DNA from: Nitrospiria bacterium
GTDB lineage: Bacteria; Nitrospirota; Nitrospiria; SBBL01; JAADHI01
Direction of reading: 5' to 3'
Length of the DNA: 34,705 nucleotides
Assembly: GCA_945787655.1 (NCBI GenBank)
Contig: CALZIJ010000015.1
Coordinates: forward strand, 1 to 34,705
The translations under genes and the position numbers were made by a program. Every line of letters starts with the position of its first letter. Positions within the stretch are counted from its first letter, which is position 1. The notes under the pieces were generated by a model. The model was not told the DNA's origin. It did not search any database and saw only the letters and a list, made by a program, of their open reading frames with translations. Shown one piece after another: positions 7,807 to 20,458 of the stretch.

Positions 7807-8196
7807 ATGAAAAAAATGGCTTTAAACCTATTCATATCGATTTTCCTTATCCAGGGGTGTGCCGCTCAAAAGATGTCTTCTCTCCCGATTTCCAAACCGG
7901 AGGTGCGTGGAGAACAATCGACGATTGAGCATGTCCAACAGGAGGATCTCAATAAAACTACGCGGCATCTCAAAAAACGGATTGCGGACCTCGAAGCAGA
8001 ATTAGACGCAGCAAAAAAAAGAGCCGCAGAGACTGAAAAGAAATTACGAGCAGAACTCGCCCTTCTTAAAAAACAGCGTGACATCGCCATGGACATGGGC
8101 GCATTTGTGGAGCGATCCCTCAATGAAGAAATTCAGCGTTTAAATCGCGAGATCCAAAAAATGAAAGCGCAGGAAGATTCCCCAAAAACCAAATAA
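7807..8196 (+). CDS. small coiled-coil lipoprotein
   Basis: 129 residues. The N-terminus has two lysines, a hydrophobic stretch and LIQGC, a lipobox, so Cys19 would be lipidated and the protein anchored to the inner or outer membrane. Residues ~45-120 are highly charged heptad-like sequence (LKKRIADLEAELDAAKKRAA, LNREIQKMKAQ), predicting a long coiled coil. This resembles small structural or envelope lipoproteins, but no specific family was recognised. It is transcribed convergently to the LuxR-type gene, with 47 nt between the stops. The ribosome site is weak. Confidence 0.7.
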   Translation: MKKMALNLFISIFLIQGCAAQKMSSLPISKPEVRGEQSTIEHVQQEDLNKTTRHLKKRIADLEAELDAAKKRAAETEKKLRAELALLKKQRDIAMDMGAFVERSLNEEIQRLNREIQKMKAQEDSPKTK

Positions 8197-8243
8197 CTGA
8201 TTCTATCCCGGTCTCTTTTTTGCCAGAATTCAGGCTTGGAATA

Positions 8244-9311
8244 TTACAGGATAATATGGGCGTCGGGCTTTTTGGTTTTGGAAAAAGAAATACTGGCCAG
8301 CACTTTGGCGACAAGCGCCGACTTTCCTTCCACACCGGTCTTCCGGTAGGTTGAAGAAAGATATTCTTTAATTGTATCCACCGAAAGCCCCAGAGCTTGC
8401 GCCATTTCTTTCCTTTGCTTGCCCGATACGGCGAGGCGCGTGATTTCCTTCTCACGCGGGGAAAGGCCATACCGTCTAAAAAATGGCCCGAGTGCATTTT
8501 TGGGAATCGACTCAAGATGATCCACAATTTCCCAGGTAATGCGAAAAAGCGGAAGGCGGCCTGTCCCGATGGGCGTCACGAGAAAGCGATAGTTTTTCCC
8601 GTTTTCATTCAATTCAATCCGCAATGGTTTGAAGGGTTCCGCTAAAAACCATTTGATCCATGTTGGCAAATTTGCAAGAATCCGTTTCTCCAACCCTGTA
8701 TACCGTCGAAGTGTTTTTTCGATTTCGGGTCCAATACAAACAGGCGTTCCCTTTGCATCGGCAAACAGGGTTGGCAAATCCGGGTCAGCGGTCGCCAAAA
8801 TGGTTTCCATGTGGGGAACAAGCAAATCCAGCATGCTCTGCTCCGCCCCTGAAAAATCCGGGCTTTTTGATGAGCGTGTTATATACAAACTAAACCAGCC
8901 CTCACGCGTTTTAAAATACTGTGCATACGAAAAACGCTTTCTATACTTTCCCCAAAAATCGGACTGATATTCTTCTGCTTTTTCTCTGGGAAGGACTTGA
9001 GCCAATTGATTTTGCACATGAAAACTTCGAAATTCCTTATTGACAATTTTCTGTACAATGGGCTGTTTGAATTGCCAAAAATAGGCATTGTGCGCCATCA
9101 TGACATCCGGCTCATCGCCCCATAACGTCGCGGAGGAAGGCAAAATTCTTGAAGTGACCGGATCGATTTTCATAAAGGCCGCGGAATTATCAAAAGGGGC
9201 CACACGATGCAAGGCGTTAAAAAACCGGTGCGGGTCTTTCCACGGGGAGACGGCGTACGCTTCCCGTATAAAATCCATCATCCCTTTGAGCTGTTCGTGT
9301 GTGTAATACAC
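8244..9311 (-). CDS. LuxR-type HTH transcriptional regulator
   Basis: The C-terminal ~60 residues contain the LuxR/GerE helix-turn-helix: LSPREKEITRLAVSGKQRKE, then MAQALGLSVDTIKEYLSSTY. The N-terminal ~250 residues look like a GAF/PAS-type sensor (SLYITRSSKSPDFSGAEQS, LDLLVPHMETILA), with no response-regulator Asp motif, so it probably binds a ligand. The frame stays open up to 9428. However, those extra 39 codons do not look like protein and cover two perfect DNA dyads and a TTGACA, so I chose the GTG at 9311; the ATG pair at 9281 is also possible. It is divergent from the glutathionyl-hydroquinone reductase/SDR pair, which it may regulate; this is inferred from position only. Confidence 0.8.
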   Translation of the reverse strand: MYYTHEQLKGMMDFIREAYAVSPWKDPHRFFNALHRVAPFDNSAAFMKIDPVTSRILPSSATLWGDEPDVMMAHNAYFWQFKQPIVQKIVNKEFRSFHVQNQLAQVLPREKAEEYQSDFWGKYRKRFSYAQYFKTREGWFSLYITRSSKSPDFSGAEQSMLDLLVPHMETILATADPDLPTLFADAKGTPVCIGPEIEKTLRRYTGLEKRILANLPTWIKWFLAEPFKPLRIELNENGKNYRFLVTPIGTGRLPLFRITWEIVDHLESIPKNALGPFFRRYGLSPREKEITRLAVSGKQRKEMAQALGLSVDTIKEYLSSTYRKTGVEGKSALVAKVLASISFSKTKKPDAHIIL

Positions 9312-9325
9312 CGTTGCACGCTTTA

Positions 9326-9382
9326 ATTGATAAAAGAAATCAATGCCGCATCCCAAGATCCTGAAATGGATCTTTGTGTCAA
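9326..9382 (-). promoter_or_regulatory. putative operator region of the LuxR-type gene: two dyads and a TTGACA
   Basis: ATTGAT-N7-ATCAAT (9326-9344) and AAGATCC-N6-GGATCTT (9355-9374) are perfect inverted repeats. On the minus strand TTGACA (9382-9377) lies directly upstream of the second dyad. No good -10 is visible. The arrangement fits an autoregulatory site just before the likely start at 9311. Confidence 0.35.
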
Positions 9383-9506
9383 CGTTATACGGTAACGGAT
9401 GTGCGGGCGAGGCTCCATCATACCGCAAAAAGGATTCATTTTCGACTGTTCTTTCATCACATTATTTTTTTCACTTCACGATGGGAAAGCTTCACCAAGA
9501 TCTGTA

Positions 9507-9535
9507 TTGTATTTTGTTCCTGCATTATGTTTAAA
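9507..9535 (+). promoter_or_regulatory. candidate promoter for the GHR-SDR pair
   Basis: TTGTAT (9507-9512) and TTTAAA (9530-9535) are separated by 17 bp, in an AT-rich stretch about 35 nt before the GTG start at 9570. The match to the sigma-70 consensus is moderate. Confidence 0.3.
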
Positions 9536-9569
9536 ATAATTTCATGTTTATAAACTATTGGAGAAGCCT

Positions 9570-10508
9570 GTGAACTTTCATGACGAACAAAACGACACCG
9601 GTGAGTTTGTCCGGCAGGAAGATGTCTTTCGGCAATGGGTCACTTCTGACAGAACGTCCCCCTATCCAGCCGAGCCGAACCGTTATCATTTGTATGTTTC
9701 ACTGGCCTGCCCCTGGGCACACCGAACCGTCATTGTTCGCAAATTGAAACAATTGGAATCGATCATCGGAATGACGGTCCTTGATCCGGTGCGGGATGAG
9801 CTGGGCTGGGCGTTCAGGGAAGGCCCCGGATATGAGAACGATCCGATTAACGGGTTTCGTTATCTCAGTGAAGCGTACCGGGCGACAGATTCAGGTTTTA
9901 ACGACCGCGTGACCGTCCCGGTGCTTTGGGACAAAAAGACACACCGTATCGTCAATAATTCCGAAGACGATATCACACGGATGTTTAATCACGCTTTTAA
10001 TGGCTTCACCAAAAGTCCTGTCGATCTCTATCCCGAAGCACTTCGTCCGGAAATAGATCAACTCATTGCCATCATTTATCCCAATATTAATAATGGTGTG
10101 TATAAAGCGGGTTTTGCCACGAATCAAAGCGTATACGAACGGGAAGTCACTCAGCTGTTTAAAACTCTGGACCAACTCGAAAAACGACTTTTAAAACAAC
10201 GGTATCTCACAGGCCGTCAGTTAACAGAAGCTGATTTGCGGCTGTTCCCTACCCTGATTCGTTTTGATGCCGTTTATCATGGTCACTTTAAGTGCAATAT
10301 TCGAAGAATAATCGACTATCCCAACCTCTACGGCTATATGAAAGACATTTACCAACAGGAACATATTGCCGAAACGGTCAATTTTGACCATATTAAGCGC
10401 CATTATTATTTTACCCATACGGAGATCAATCCCAATCAGATCATCCCGCTTGGCCCGGCGATAGACCTGGATTCGCCGCATGGCCGGGAACATCTCGACG
10501 GATCATAA
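9570..10508 (+). CDS. glutathionyl-hydroquinone reductase (Xi-class GST, YqjG/ECM4 family)
   Basis: 312 residues. The thioredoxin-fold N-terminal domain has the diagnostic catalytic motif LACPWAHRT, whose Cys forms the mixed disulfide with glutathione in this class. Further family blocks are PVLWDKKTHRIVNNSEDDIT, YPNINNGVYKAGFATNQ and the all-helical C-terminal domain with LTGRQLTEADLRLFPTL. The family reduces glutathionyl-hydroquinones to hydroquinones with GSH, so the cell should make or import glutathione. The frame is open from a TTG at 9558, but GGAG six bases before the GTG at 9570 makes that the better start. The next gene starts 37 nt later on the same strand, suggesting a redox-related two-gene operon. 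Confidence 0.9.
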   Translation: MNFHDEQNDTGEFVRQEDVFRQWVTSDRTSPYPAEPNRYHLYVSLACPWAHRTVIVRKLKQLESIIGMTVLDPVRDELGWAFREGPGYENDPINGFRYLSEAYRATDSGFNDRVTVPVLWDKKTHRIVNNSEDDITRMFNHAFNGFTKSPVDLYPEALRPEIDQLIAIIYPNINNGVYKAGFATNQSVYEREVTQLFKTLDQLEKRLLKQRYLTGRQLTEADLRLFPTLIRFDAVYHGHFKCNIRRIIDYPNLYGYMKDIYQQEHIAETVNFDHIKRHYYFTHTEINPNQIIPLGPAIDLDSPHGREHLDGS

Positions 10509-10545
10509 TAAAAACCCGGATTATTATAAAAATAAGGAGAAGACC

Positions 10546-11295
10546 ATGCCGATACTCAATTTTTCACCTGAAGGAAAAGTCGCCTTAGTGAGCGGCGCCA
10601 ATCGGGGGATTGGAAAAGCCATCGCCATTGAGTTACTTGAAAAAGGGGCAAAAAAAGTCTATGCAGGATCACGGGATATTGCGGCTCTGGAGAACTTGTC
10701 ATCCCGGTATAAAGACCGTATTGTTCCCATTCGCCTGGATGTGACTCAAGACAGCGAAATCGCCGAAGCGGTCGACACCGCCCGCGATGTCAATATTCTC
10801 GTGAACAACGCCGGAGTATTGCAACAAGGCGGGTTCTTTTCAAAAGAAACCTTAAATGCCTTCAAGATACACCTTGATGTGAATGTTTGGGGATTGGTAA
10901 AACTCACACATGCCTTGATTGAAACCCTTAAAATAAACCGGCCGGCGGCCATTATTAATATTTCATCCGTTTCAGGTTTGGGCAACATGCCGATTATCGG
11001 ATCGTATTCAGCCACCAAGGCCACCGTTCACAGCATTACACAGGGCATGCGCGCCGAATTGGCCGGAGAAAACATTCTGGTCATGGGCGTTTACCCCGGC
11101 CCAATCGACACTGATATGGCCAAGGGCGTGGATATTGAAAAAGATACACCTGAAAATGTCGCTAAAAACCTGATTGAAGCCATGACCCATGGAGAAGAAG
11201 ATGTTTTCCCGGATGTCATGTCCGTACAAGTCGGCAAGGATTACATGGCCAATCCCAAGGGAGTTGAGAAGGCCTTCGCAGAATACCTGGGGTGA
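10546..11295 (+). CDS. short-chain dehydrogenase/reductase (SDR)
   Basis: 249 residues. A classical Rossmann SDR with all key motifs: the cofactor loop SGANRGIGKA near the N-terminus, NNAGVL, the catalytic Ser in INISSVSG and the YSATK catalytic Tyr-Lys pair, followed by YPGPIDTDM. It oxidises or reduces an alcohol or carbonyl using NAD(P)(H). The substrate cannot be read from sequence. The reading frame is open further 5' (10480, overlapping the previous gene), but AAGGAGAAGACC before the ATG at 10546 fixes the start. It is probably co-transcribed with the upstream glutathionyl-hydroquinone reductase. It converges on deaD, with 17 nt between the stops and no visible terminator. Confidence 0.88.
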   Translation: MPILNFSPEGKVALVSGANRGIGKAIAIELLEKGAKKVYAGSRDIAALENLSSRYKDRIVPIRLDVTQDSEIAEAVDTARDVNILVNNAGVLQQGGFFSKETLNAFKIHLDVNVWGLVKLTHALIETLKINRPAAIINISSVSGLGNMPIIGSYSATKATVHSITQGMRAELAGENILVMGVYPGPIDTDMAKGVDIEKDTPENVAKNLIEAMTHGEEDVFPDVMSVQVGKDYMANPKGVEKAFAEYLG

Positions 11296-11312
11296 AGGTG
11301 TCTGAAACAGAG

Positions 11313-13106
11313 TTACATATCCAGCCAGTTCATTTTTGAGATTTTACCCCCGGGTTTTGAGGTTTTTGGCTTTGGCGTTTGTTTCGATTTGACCGGGTTT
11401 TTTGAGCCTTTAACAGTCCGCTTGGATCGTGAGGAATCATCCATTCTGGAAATATTGAGCTGACGGCCTGAAACCCAAACCCCCTTCAAAAGCCGAAAGG
11501 TCGCGGGTGGCATCCCTTTAGGCAGGTCAATCGTGCTGTAATCGGCATTAATTTTTATGTGCCCGATATGCTGGCTTTTCAAACCCGTTTCATTGGCGAT
11601 CGCGCCCACAATATTACCGGGTTGTACGCCGTCACGGTGACCGACTTCAATACGAAACCGTTCCATATCTTCAGGGGTCTGGCGGGATTTTCTTTCCTTT
11701 TTTTGAAAAGGGTTCCCCCTGTTTTTTTCGTCACTCCGGTCAAACCGGGTTTTATTTCCAGGCATATTTTTTAGCAAAAGCGGACGGTCTCCCTGAAAAA
11801 GCCGGGCGAGTGCGGCCGCAATATCAATCGCCGGCGTGTCGTGCTCCTGCCGGTATTGCTCCATCAGATCCTTGTAAAACTGCATCCCTTCATCCAGAGC
11901 AAGCGTATCGGTAATTTGCTGTTTAAACCGGGCAATGCGAATATCGTTAATCACCTCGGTCGAAGGCAAATCCATCATTTCAATCTTTTGTTTCGTGGCC
12001 CGCTCGATATCCCTTAAAAGGCGGCGTTCACGAGGAGAAGCAAAAAGAATCGCTTCTCCCGTTCTTCCCGCCCGGCCCGTACGCCCAATGCGATGCACAT
12101 ACGCTTCGGTATCATAAGGGATATCATAATTAATCACATGGCTGATGCGGTCCACATCCAGACCCCGGGCGGCCACATCCGTGGCAACCAGAATATCGAT
12201 TTTTCCTTTTTTCAATTGATCAACGGTCTTTTCCCGTCTTGCCTGGGGGATGTCTCCATTGAGCGCGGCGGCCGCATAACCCCGCGCCTCCAATCGATCG
12301 GCCAATTCGACCGTGGCCGTTTTGGTACGAACAAAAACAAGCACGCCGTCAAATTTCTCGGCTTCGAGAATCCGTGTCAATGCATCCAGCTTATGGATTC
12401 CGCTGACCATCCAGTACCGTTGTCGAATCGTGGTGGCCGTCGCCGTCGGCATTTTTATGGTAACCGAAACGGGGTTTTTAAGGTGTTTCTGCGCGATCAC
12501 GCGAATTCGGGGTGGAATGGTTGCTGAAAAAAGCGCCACTTGCCGTTTCGGAGGGGTTTGGTCCAAAATCCACTCGACATCGTCAATAAACCCCATACGC
12601 AGCATTTCATCGGCTTCATCGAGTACGAGACACCGCAGCTTGCCCAAATCCAGTGTTTCCCGCCGAATATGGTCCATGACCCGGCCGGGCGTACCGACCA
12701 CGACATGCACCCCCCGTTTCAATTGCCGGAGTTGGCCGTGGTATTCCTGCCCCCCGTAGACCGGGAGGATATGAAAACCGTTCAAATGTGCCGCATAACT
12801 TTGAAAGGCTTCCGCAACCTGAATCGCCAATTCCCGAGTCGGCGCTAAAACCAGTACTTGCGGCCTCCGTTCTTTCAAATCAATGTTCGATAACAGCGGC
12901 AGAGCAAAGGCCGCTGTTTTCCCGGTCCCGGTATGGGCCTGCCCGACCACATCTTTTCCCGCTAAAACATGGGGAATGATCGCCGCCTGAATGGGAGAAG
13001 GGGTTTCGTAACCCACATCATCCAATGCCTTGAACACAGAAGGGATGAGATTAAAATCCTGAAAACGGACAGGGATATCGCTGACGGCTGTTGCCTTGGA
13101 AGACAT
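11313..13106 (-). CDS. deaD: DEAD-box ATP-dependent RNA helicase (CsdA/DeaD type)
   Basis: 597 residues. All core motifs are present in order: Q-motif region (FQDFNLIPSVFKALDDVGYE), motif I AHTGTGKT, PTRELAIQ, TPGRV, DEAD in VLDEADEMLRMGF, SAT, ARGLDV, and HRIGRTGRAGRTG. After a ~100-residue linker, the RNA-binding DbpA-type domain is visible (MERFRIEVGHRDGVQPGN, then IVGAIANETGL). The tail is rich in Lys, Ser and Pro, as in DeaD proteins. The family unwinds RNA in ribosome assembly and mRNA turnover, especially in the cold. The presence of the RNA-binding domain favours deaD over rhlE. The gene has a plausible promoter and an ~80-nt leader with a CCCC/GGGG hairpin. Confidence 0.93.
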   Translation of the reverse strand: MSSKATAVSDIPVRFQDFNLIPSVFKALDDVGYETPSPIQAAIIPHVLAGKDVVGQAHTGTGKTAAFALPLLSNIDLKERRPQVLVLAPTRELAIQVAEAFQSYAAHLNGFHILPVYGGQEYHGQLRQLKRGVHVVVGTPGRVMDHIRRETLDLGKLRCLVLDEADEMLRMGFIDDVEWILDQTPPKRQVALFSATIPPRIRVIAQKHLKNPVSVTIKMPTATATTIRQRYWMVSGIHKLDALTRILEAEKFDGVLVFVRTKTATVELADRLEARGYAAAALNGDIPQARREKTVDQLKKGKIDILVATDVAARGLDVDRISHVINYDIPYDTEAYVHRIGRTGRAGRTGEAILFASPRERRLLRDIERATKQKIEMMDLPSTEVINDIRIARFKQQITDTLALDEGMQFYKDLMEQYRQEHDTPAIDIAAALARLFQGDRPLLLKNMPGNKTRFDRSDEKNRGNPFQKKERKSRQTPEDMERFRIEVGHRDGVQPGNIVGAIANETGLKSQHIGHIKINADYSTIDLPKGMPPATFRLLKGVWVSGRQLNISRMDDSSRSKRTVKGSKNPVKSKQTPKPKTSKPGGKISKMNWLDM

Positions 13107-13136
13107 AGTCTGTTCCTAACTTTACTAAAGTGCAAA

Positions 13137-13149
13137 CCCCGCAAAGGGG
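13137..13149 (-). promoter_or_regulatory. small hairpin in the deaD leader
   Basis: On the minus strand CCCC-TTTGC-GGGG forms a short GC stem about 30 nt upstream of the deaD ATG, inside the predicted 5' untranslated region. It has no T-run and is too short for a terminator. It may shape the leader, as expected for cold-inducible helicase mRNAs, but this is not shown. Confidence 0.3.
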
Positions 13150-13192
13150 CTAAAACGCATATTCACAAATAAGAAATTGGCTCAAGCGATTG

Positions 13193-13222
13193 ATTATACA
13201 GGGGGCTAATATCTGATGTCTA
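13193..13222 (-). promoter_or_regulatory. sigma-70-like promoter of deaD
   Basis: On the minus strand TAGACA (13222-13217, five of six matches to TTGACA) and a perfect TATAAT (13198-13193) are 18 bp apart. Transcription would start near 13186, giving a leader of about 80 nt. This lies in the 195-nt gap between mtnA and deaD, which holds no gene. Confidence 0.5.
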
Positions 13223-13301
13223 TCTTAAAAAAGGGGATGAGATTTGTCTGTTTCCGACAGGCGCCACCGGCGGGCCTAAACATAAATTTGAGAGGAGGGC
13301 T

Positions 13302-14324
13302 TCAATGATATTGCCGGATTTCAGAGGGAAGAAATGCCCCTTTTTCTGTAATAATACGGGTCACCAACTCGGCCGGCGTCACATCAAATGCCGGATTGGC
13401 AATTTGAATCCCCTTTGGTGCGATTTCTTTTCCGCCGATGATATGCACTTCGGATGCGTCGCGGGATTCAATCGGGATTTCATCTCCCGAATGGATATCA
13501 AAATCAATCGTTGAGCTGGGCGCGGCGACGTAAAAAGGGATGCCGTGTGCCTTGGCCAAAATCGCAACACCGTACGTTCCGATTTTATTTGCAACATCCC
13601 CATTACTCGCAATCCGGTCCGAGCCCACCACGCAGGCCTGAATCTTCCCTTGTTTCATAAAATAACCCGACATATTGTCCGTAATCAGCGTCACGGGAAT
13701 ATTGTCCTGATGAAGTTCCCATGCCGTGAGTCGGGCACCCTGAAGTACCGGGCGGGTTTCATCCGCAAAAACGGTGAGATTGTGATGTTTGTCCCATGCA
13801 GAGCGAATGACGCCCAGGGCCGTGCCATAACCTCCCGTGGCCAGCCCTCCCGCGTTGCAATGCGTGAGCACACCCGCGCCCGGCGGAATGAGGTCCGCGC
13901 CAAAGGCCCCGATTTTATAATTCATGGCGATATCTTCCCGAAGAATCGCATCCGCTTCCGCCAACAGGGCGTCACAAATAACGGACAAAGGTTCGTCCCG
14001 CAGCGACGCGGCTTTTTGCTTCATGCGTTCAATGGCCCAAAAAAGATTGACCGCGGTCGGACGTGTCGCAGTGAGCCGGATACAGTCCTTCATCAAGGCA
14101 TTATAAAAATCTTCATACGTATTGGCCGATATCAGACGGGCGGCCAGCGCGACGCCGTAGGCCGCGGTAATGCCGATCGCGGGCGCGCCCCGCACACGGA
14201 GCGACTCAATCGCCTCGGCCACGCTTTCGACATCCTTGCAGTCAATATACCTCACTTCAGAGGGGAGCAGGGTCTGATCAATCAGACGGACGGCGCCTTG
14301 GTACCATGTCACGGTTTTAAACAT
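13302..14324 (-). CDS. mtnA: S-methyl-5-thioribose-1-phosphate isomerase
   Basis: 340 residues, the usual length. Family motifs are complete: SLRVRGAPAIGITAAYGV, THCNAGGLATGGYGTALGVI with the catalytic Cys, DETRPVLQGARLTAWEL, and GSDRIASNGDVANKIGTYG with the catalytic Asp. The enzyme converts methylthioribose-1-phosphate to methylthioribulose-1-phosphate in the methionine salvage pathway. Some relatives act on 5-deoxyribose-1-phosphate instead. No other methionine-salvage gene lies nearby. It follows pfkA by 54 nt on the same strand and is probably co-transcribed with it. Confidence 0.95.
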   Translation of the reverse strand: MFKTVTWYQGAVRLIDQTLLPSEVRYIDCKDVESVAEAIESLRVRGAPAIGITAAYGVALAARLISANTYEDFYNALMKDCIRLTATRPTAVNLFWAIERMKQKAASLRDEPLSVICDALLAEADAILREDIAMNYKIGAFGADLIPPGAGVLTHCNAGGLATGGYGTALGVIRSAWDKHHNLTVFADETRPVLQGARLTAWELHQDNIPVTLITDNMSGYFMKQGKIQACVVGSDRIASNGDVANKIGTYGVAILAKAHGIPFYVAAPSSTIDFDIHSGDEIPIESRDASEVHIIGGKEIAPKGIQIANPAFDVTPAELVTRIITEKGAFLPSEIRQYH

Positions 14325-14378
14325 GCGGGAATTGTAGACAAGCGCGGGAAATGTGTCAATAACGGTTTTTGAGGGGTG

Positions 14379-15353
14379 TTAAATCGAAAGAGTCCGCCCC
14401 ATTTCAAGAAGCTGAAGATCCAGCTGTTTTTTCGCGTGCGCAATCTCGGAAAGCGGGGTTGTGCTGATCTTCCCATTTTGAATGCCGACCAAGACATTCA
14501 GACTGCCTCGAAGAAGGGCATTCACGGCTTCATAGCCGAAACGGGAGGCCAGAATACGGTCAAATGCTCCGGGTGCGCCGCCGCGCTGCATATGACCGAG
14601 CGTGGTCACCCGCAATTCAAAGCCAATGCGCTCGTGATGGGTCTTGAAATAGGCCGCGATATCAGTCGCTTTAAACTTGGCCCCCTCGGCGATCACGCCG
14701 ATGGCGTGGGCTTTTCCCCGTTCATGGGAGGCCCGAAACGACTGGGCAATGGATTCCGGATTGCAGGGCGATTCCGGAATCGCCACGACTTCAGCACCCC
14801 CGGCGATGCCGGACATCATGGCCAGGTATCCGCAGTCCCGCCCCATGACTTCGACCAAAAAAGCACGATTATGGGAAGAGGCCGTGGTTTTAAGGCGGTC
14901 AATCGCCTCCAGGGCAATATTCAATGCGGTGTCCACCCCAATCGTGACTTCACTGCCGGCAAGGTCATTATCGATAGTGGATGCGATGCCGACGACCGGC
15001 ATGCCGAGTTTTGAAAGATGGAAGGCCCCGGTTTGGGAGCCGTTGCCGCCAATGACCACAAGCACTTCGATGCCTTGCTGTCTCAAGTTTTTAAGGGCCT
15101 GTTGCTGACCGTCCTGTGTCTTAAACTCAGGACAACGCGCACTCCTCAGGAAAGTACCGCCCCGGCTGATGATTCCGCCGACATCGCGAACCCTGAGCGG
15201 GATCATGTCGTTTGAAATCAGGCCTGAAAACCCGTAGCGGATGCCTGTTACCTCAAGACCGGCGTGGATCGCCGTGCGCGTCACGGCCCGGATGGCGGCA
15301 TTCATGCCCGGTGCATCGCCGCCGCTTGTGAGTATTCCGATATGTTTAAACAT
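14379..15353 (-). CDS. pfkA: 6-phosphofructokinase, atypical nucleotide site
   Basis: 324 residues, close to the 320 of E. coli PfkA. Visible motifs are LTSGGDAPGMNAAIR at the N-terminus, RGGTFLRSARCPEF, IGGNGSQTGA, STIDND with the catalytic Asp128, VEVMGRDCG, and LGHMQRGGAPGAFDRILASR. It phosphorylates fructose-6-phosphate to the 1,6-bisphosphate. Compared with E. coli numbering, D103 is Asn (N104 here), F73 is Cys, and G124 is Ser. G104, which excludes the pyrophosphate type, is kept, so ATP or another NTP is the likely donor, but the changed site makes donor preference uncertain. It is divergent from ppsA across a 190-nt gap, placing glycolytic and gluconeogenic enzymes back to back. Confidence 0.93.
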   Translation of the reverse strand: MFKHIGILTSGGDAPGMNAAIRAVTRTAIHAGLEVTGIRYGFSGLISNDMIPLRVRDVGGIISRGGTFLRSARCPEFKTQDGQQQALKNLRQQGIEVLVVIGGNGSQTGAFHLSKLGMPVVGIASTIDNDLAGSEVTIGVDTALNIALEAIDRLKTTASSHNRAFLVEVMGRDCGYLAMMSGIAGGAEVVAIPESPCNPESIAQSFRASHERGKAHAIGVIAEGAKFKATDIAAYFKTHHERIGFELRVTTLGHMQRGGAPGAFDRILASRFGYEAVNALLRGSLNVLVGIQNGKISTTPLSEIAHAKKQLDLQLLEMGRTLSI

Positions 15354-15543
15354 CAGTGGGTCTCTCTTAGGCCAGTAGTGCCCATTTTAGTCCATTTTTA
15401 GAATCTTGCCAAGCGGCAACTATAAAACCAACGGCCAAATTTTATATGCACTATGGGTCATTAGCGTCTTTAATCACTTCTATAAGAAGGAGTAAAATAA
15501 AACATGGCTTGATCAAAGGCCGGACAATAAAAAAGGAGGGATC

Positions 15544-19838
<4,295 letters not shown>

Positions 19839-19849
<11 letters not shown>

Positions 19850-20159
19850 AGCGGGCAACCCGTCAAACAAGGGGAGGGAAATCAAGGAACGACTGATTCA
19901 TAAAATCGGGGAAAAAGAGCAGCGAAAAATGAAAGCCCGGCGCGAAAAAGAGAAAGACCACTGGTTTTGGCTCGGCATGTTCGGCCTCGTGGGCTGGTCG
20001 GTCGCTGTCCCGACCGTGCTTGGCGTGGCATTGGGCGTCTGGATAGATCGGAAATGGCCCAGCCCCTATTCCTGGACATTAATGTTTTTGTTCATCGGTG
20101 TCGTGCTCGGCTGCCTCAACGCCTGGTTCTGGATCAAACGGGAGAGTCTGCATGATTGA
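19839..20159 (+). CDS. atpQ: N-ATPase accessory membrane subunit AtpQ (AtpI-like)
   Basis: 106 residues. A ~45-residue very basic cytoplasmic N-terminus is followed by two membrane segments (~47-68, LGMFGLVGWSVAVPTVLGVALG; ~78-98, WTLMFLFIGVVLGCLNAWFW) joined by WIDRKWPSP. The pattern is that of the AtpI-like proteins encoded in N-ATPase operons. AtpI relatives help assemble the c-ring or carry Mg/Ca; here the function is inferred from family and position. It overlaps both neighbours, atpC by 11 nt and atpR by 8 nt. Confidence 0.88.
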
Positions 20160-20442
20160 ATCGATTGTATATCTTCTCATCGCTTTTCCAGCCGGTATCG
20201 CATTGGGGCTTTTTTATTTTGCCGGACTCTGGATGACGGTGCAGCGCCTGCCCTCCGCCCGCCGTCCGGCGCTCTTGACCTTCGGGAGTTTATTTCTCCG
20301 GCTCTCGATTTGTGTGTTGGGGTTTTATCTTGTCATGGGCGGCCGCTGGGACCGGCTGATCAGCGCATTGCTGGGTTTTTTACTGATGCGGCGGGTTTTG
20401 GTCCGGCGATGGGGGGAAGCGCCGCAACCTCAGGTGAAATAG
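20152..20442 (+). CDS. atpR: N-ATPase accessory membrane subunit AtpR
   Basis: 96 residues, three predicted membrane helices (from IVYLLIAFPAGIALGLFYFA, from LLTFGSLFLRLSICVLGFYL and from LISALLGFLLM). The GGGAGAG site before the ATG at 20152 sets the start; the frame is open further upstream. An Arg lies inside the second membrane segment (SLFLRLSI). In the published comparative work on N-ATPases, membrane arginines of AtpR were proposed to pair with the extra carboxylate of the c subunit during ring assembly. That pairing is possible here because c has Glu30. AtpR is the marker gene that separates N-type from ordinary F-type operons. Confidence 0.88.
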   Translation: MIESIVYLLIAFPAGIALGLFYFAGLWMTVQRLPSARRPALLTFGSLFLRLSICVLGFYLVMGGRWDRLISALLGFLLMRRVLVRRWGEAPQPQVK

Positions 20443-20458
20443 GAAAGGGCAACAGACA

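Noticed and set aside
9326-9344. FNR box before the LuxR-type gene
   Set aside because: The half-sites TTGAT/ATCAA are separated by 7 bases, not 4, so this is not an FNR site.
13545-14372. 275-residue plus-strand ORF over mtnA
   Set aside because: It is fully antisense to mtnA, whose motifs are complete; composition follows from the GC-rich complementary strand.
14379-15353. Pyrophosphate-dependent phosphofructokinase
   Set aside because: The Gly equivalent to E. coli G104 is kept and the Lys at 124 typical of the pyrophosphate type is absent.
15504-15512. Two-codon leader ORF (ATG GCT TGA) before ppsA preceded by AAGGAG
   Set aside because: Too short to separate from chance; no attenuator structure follows.
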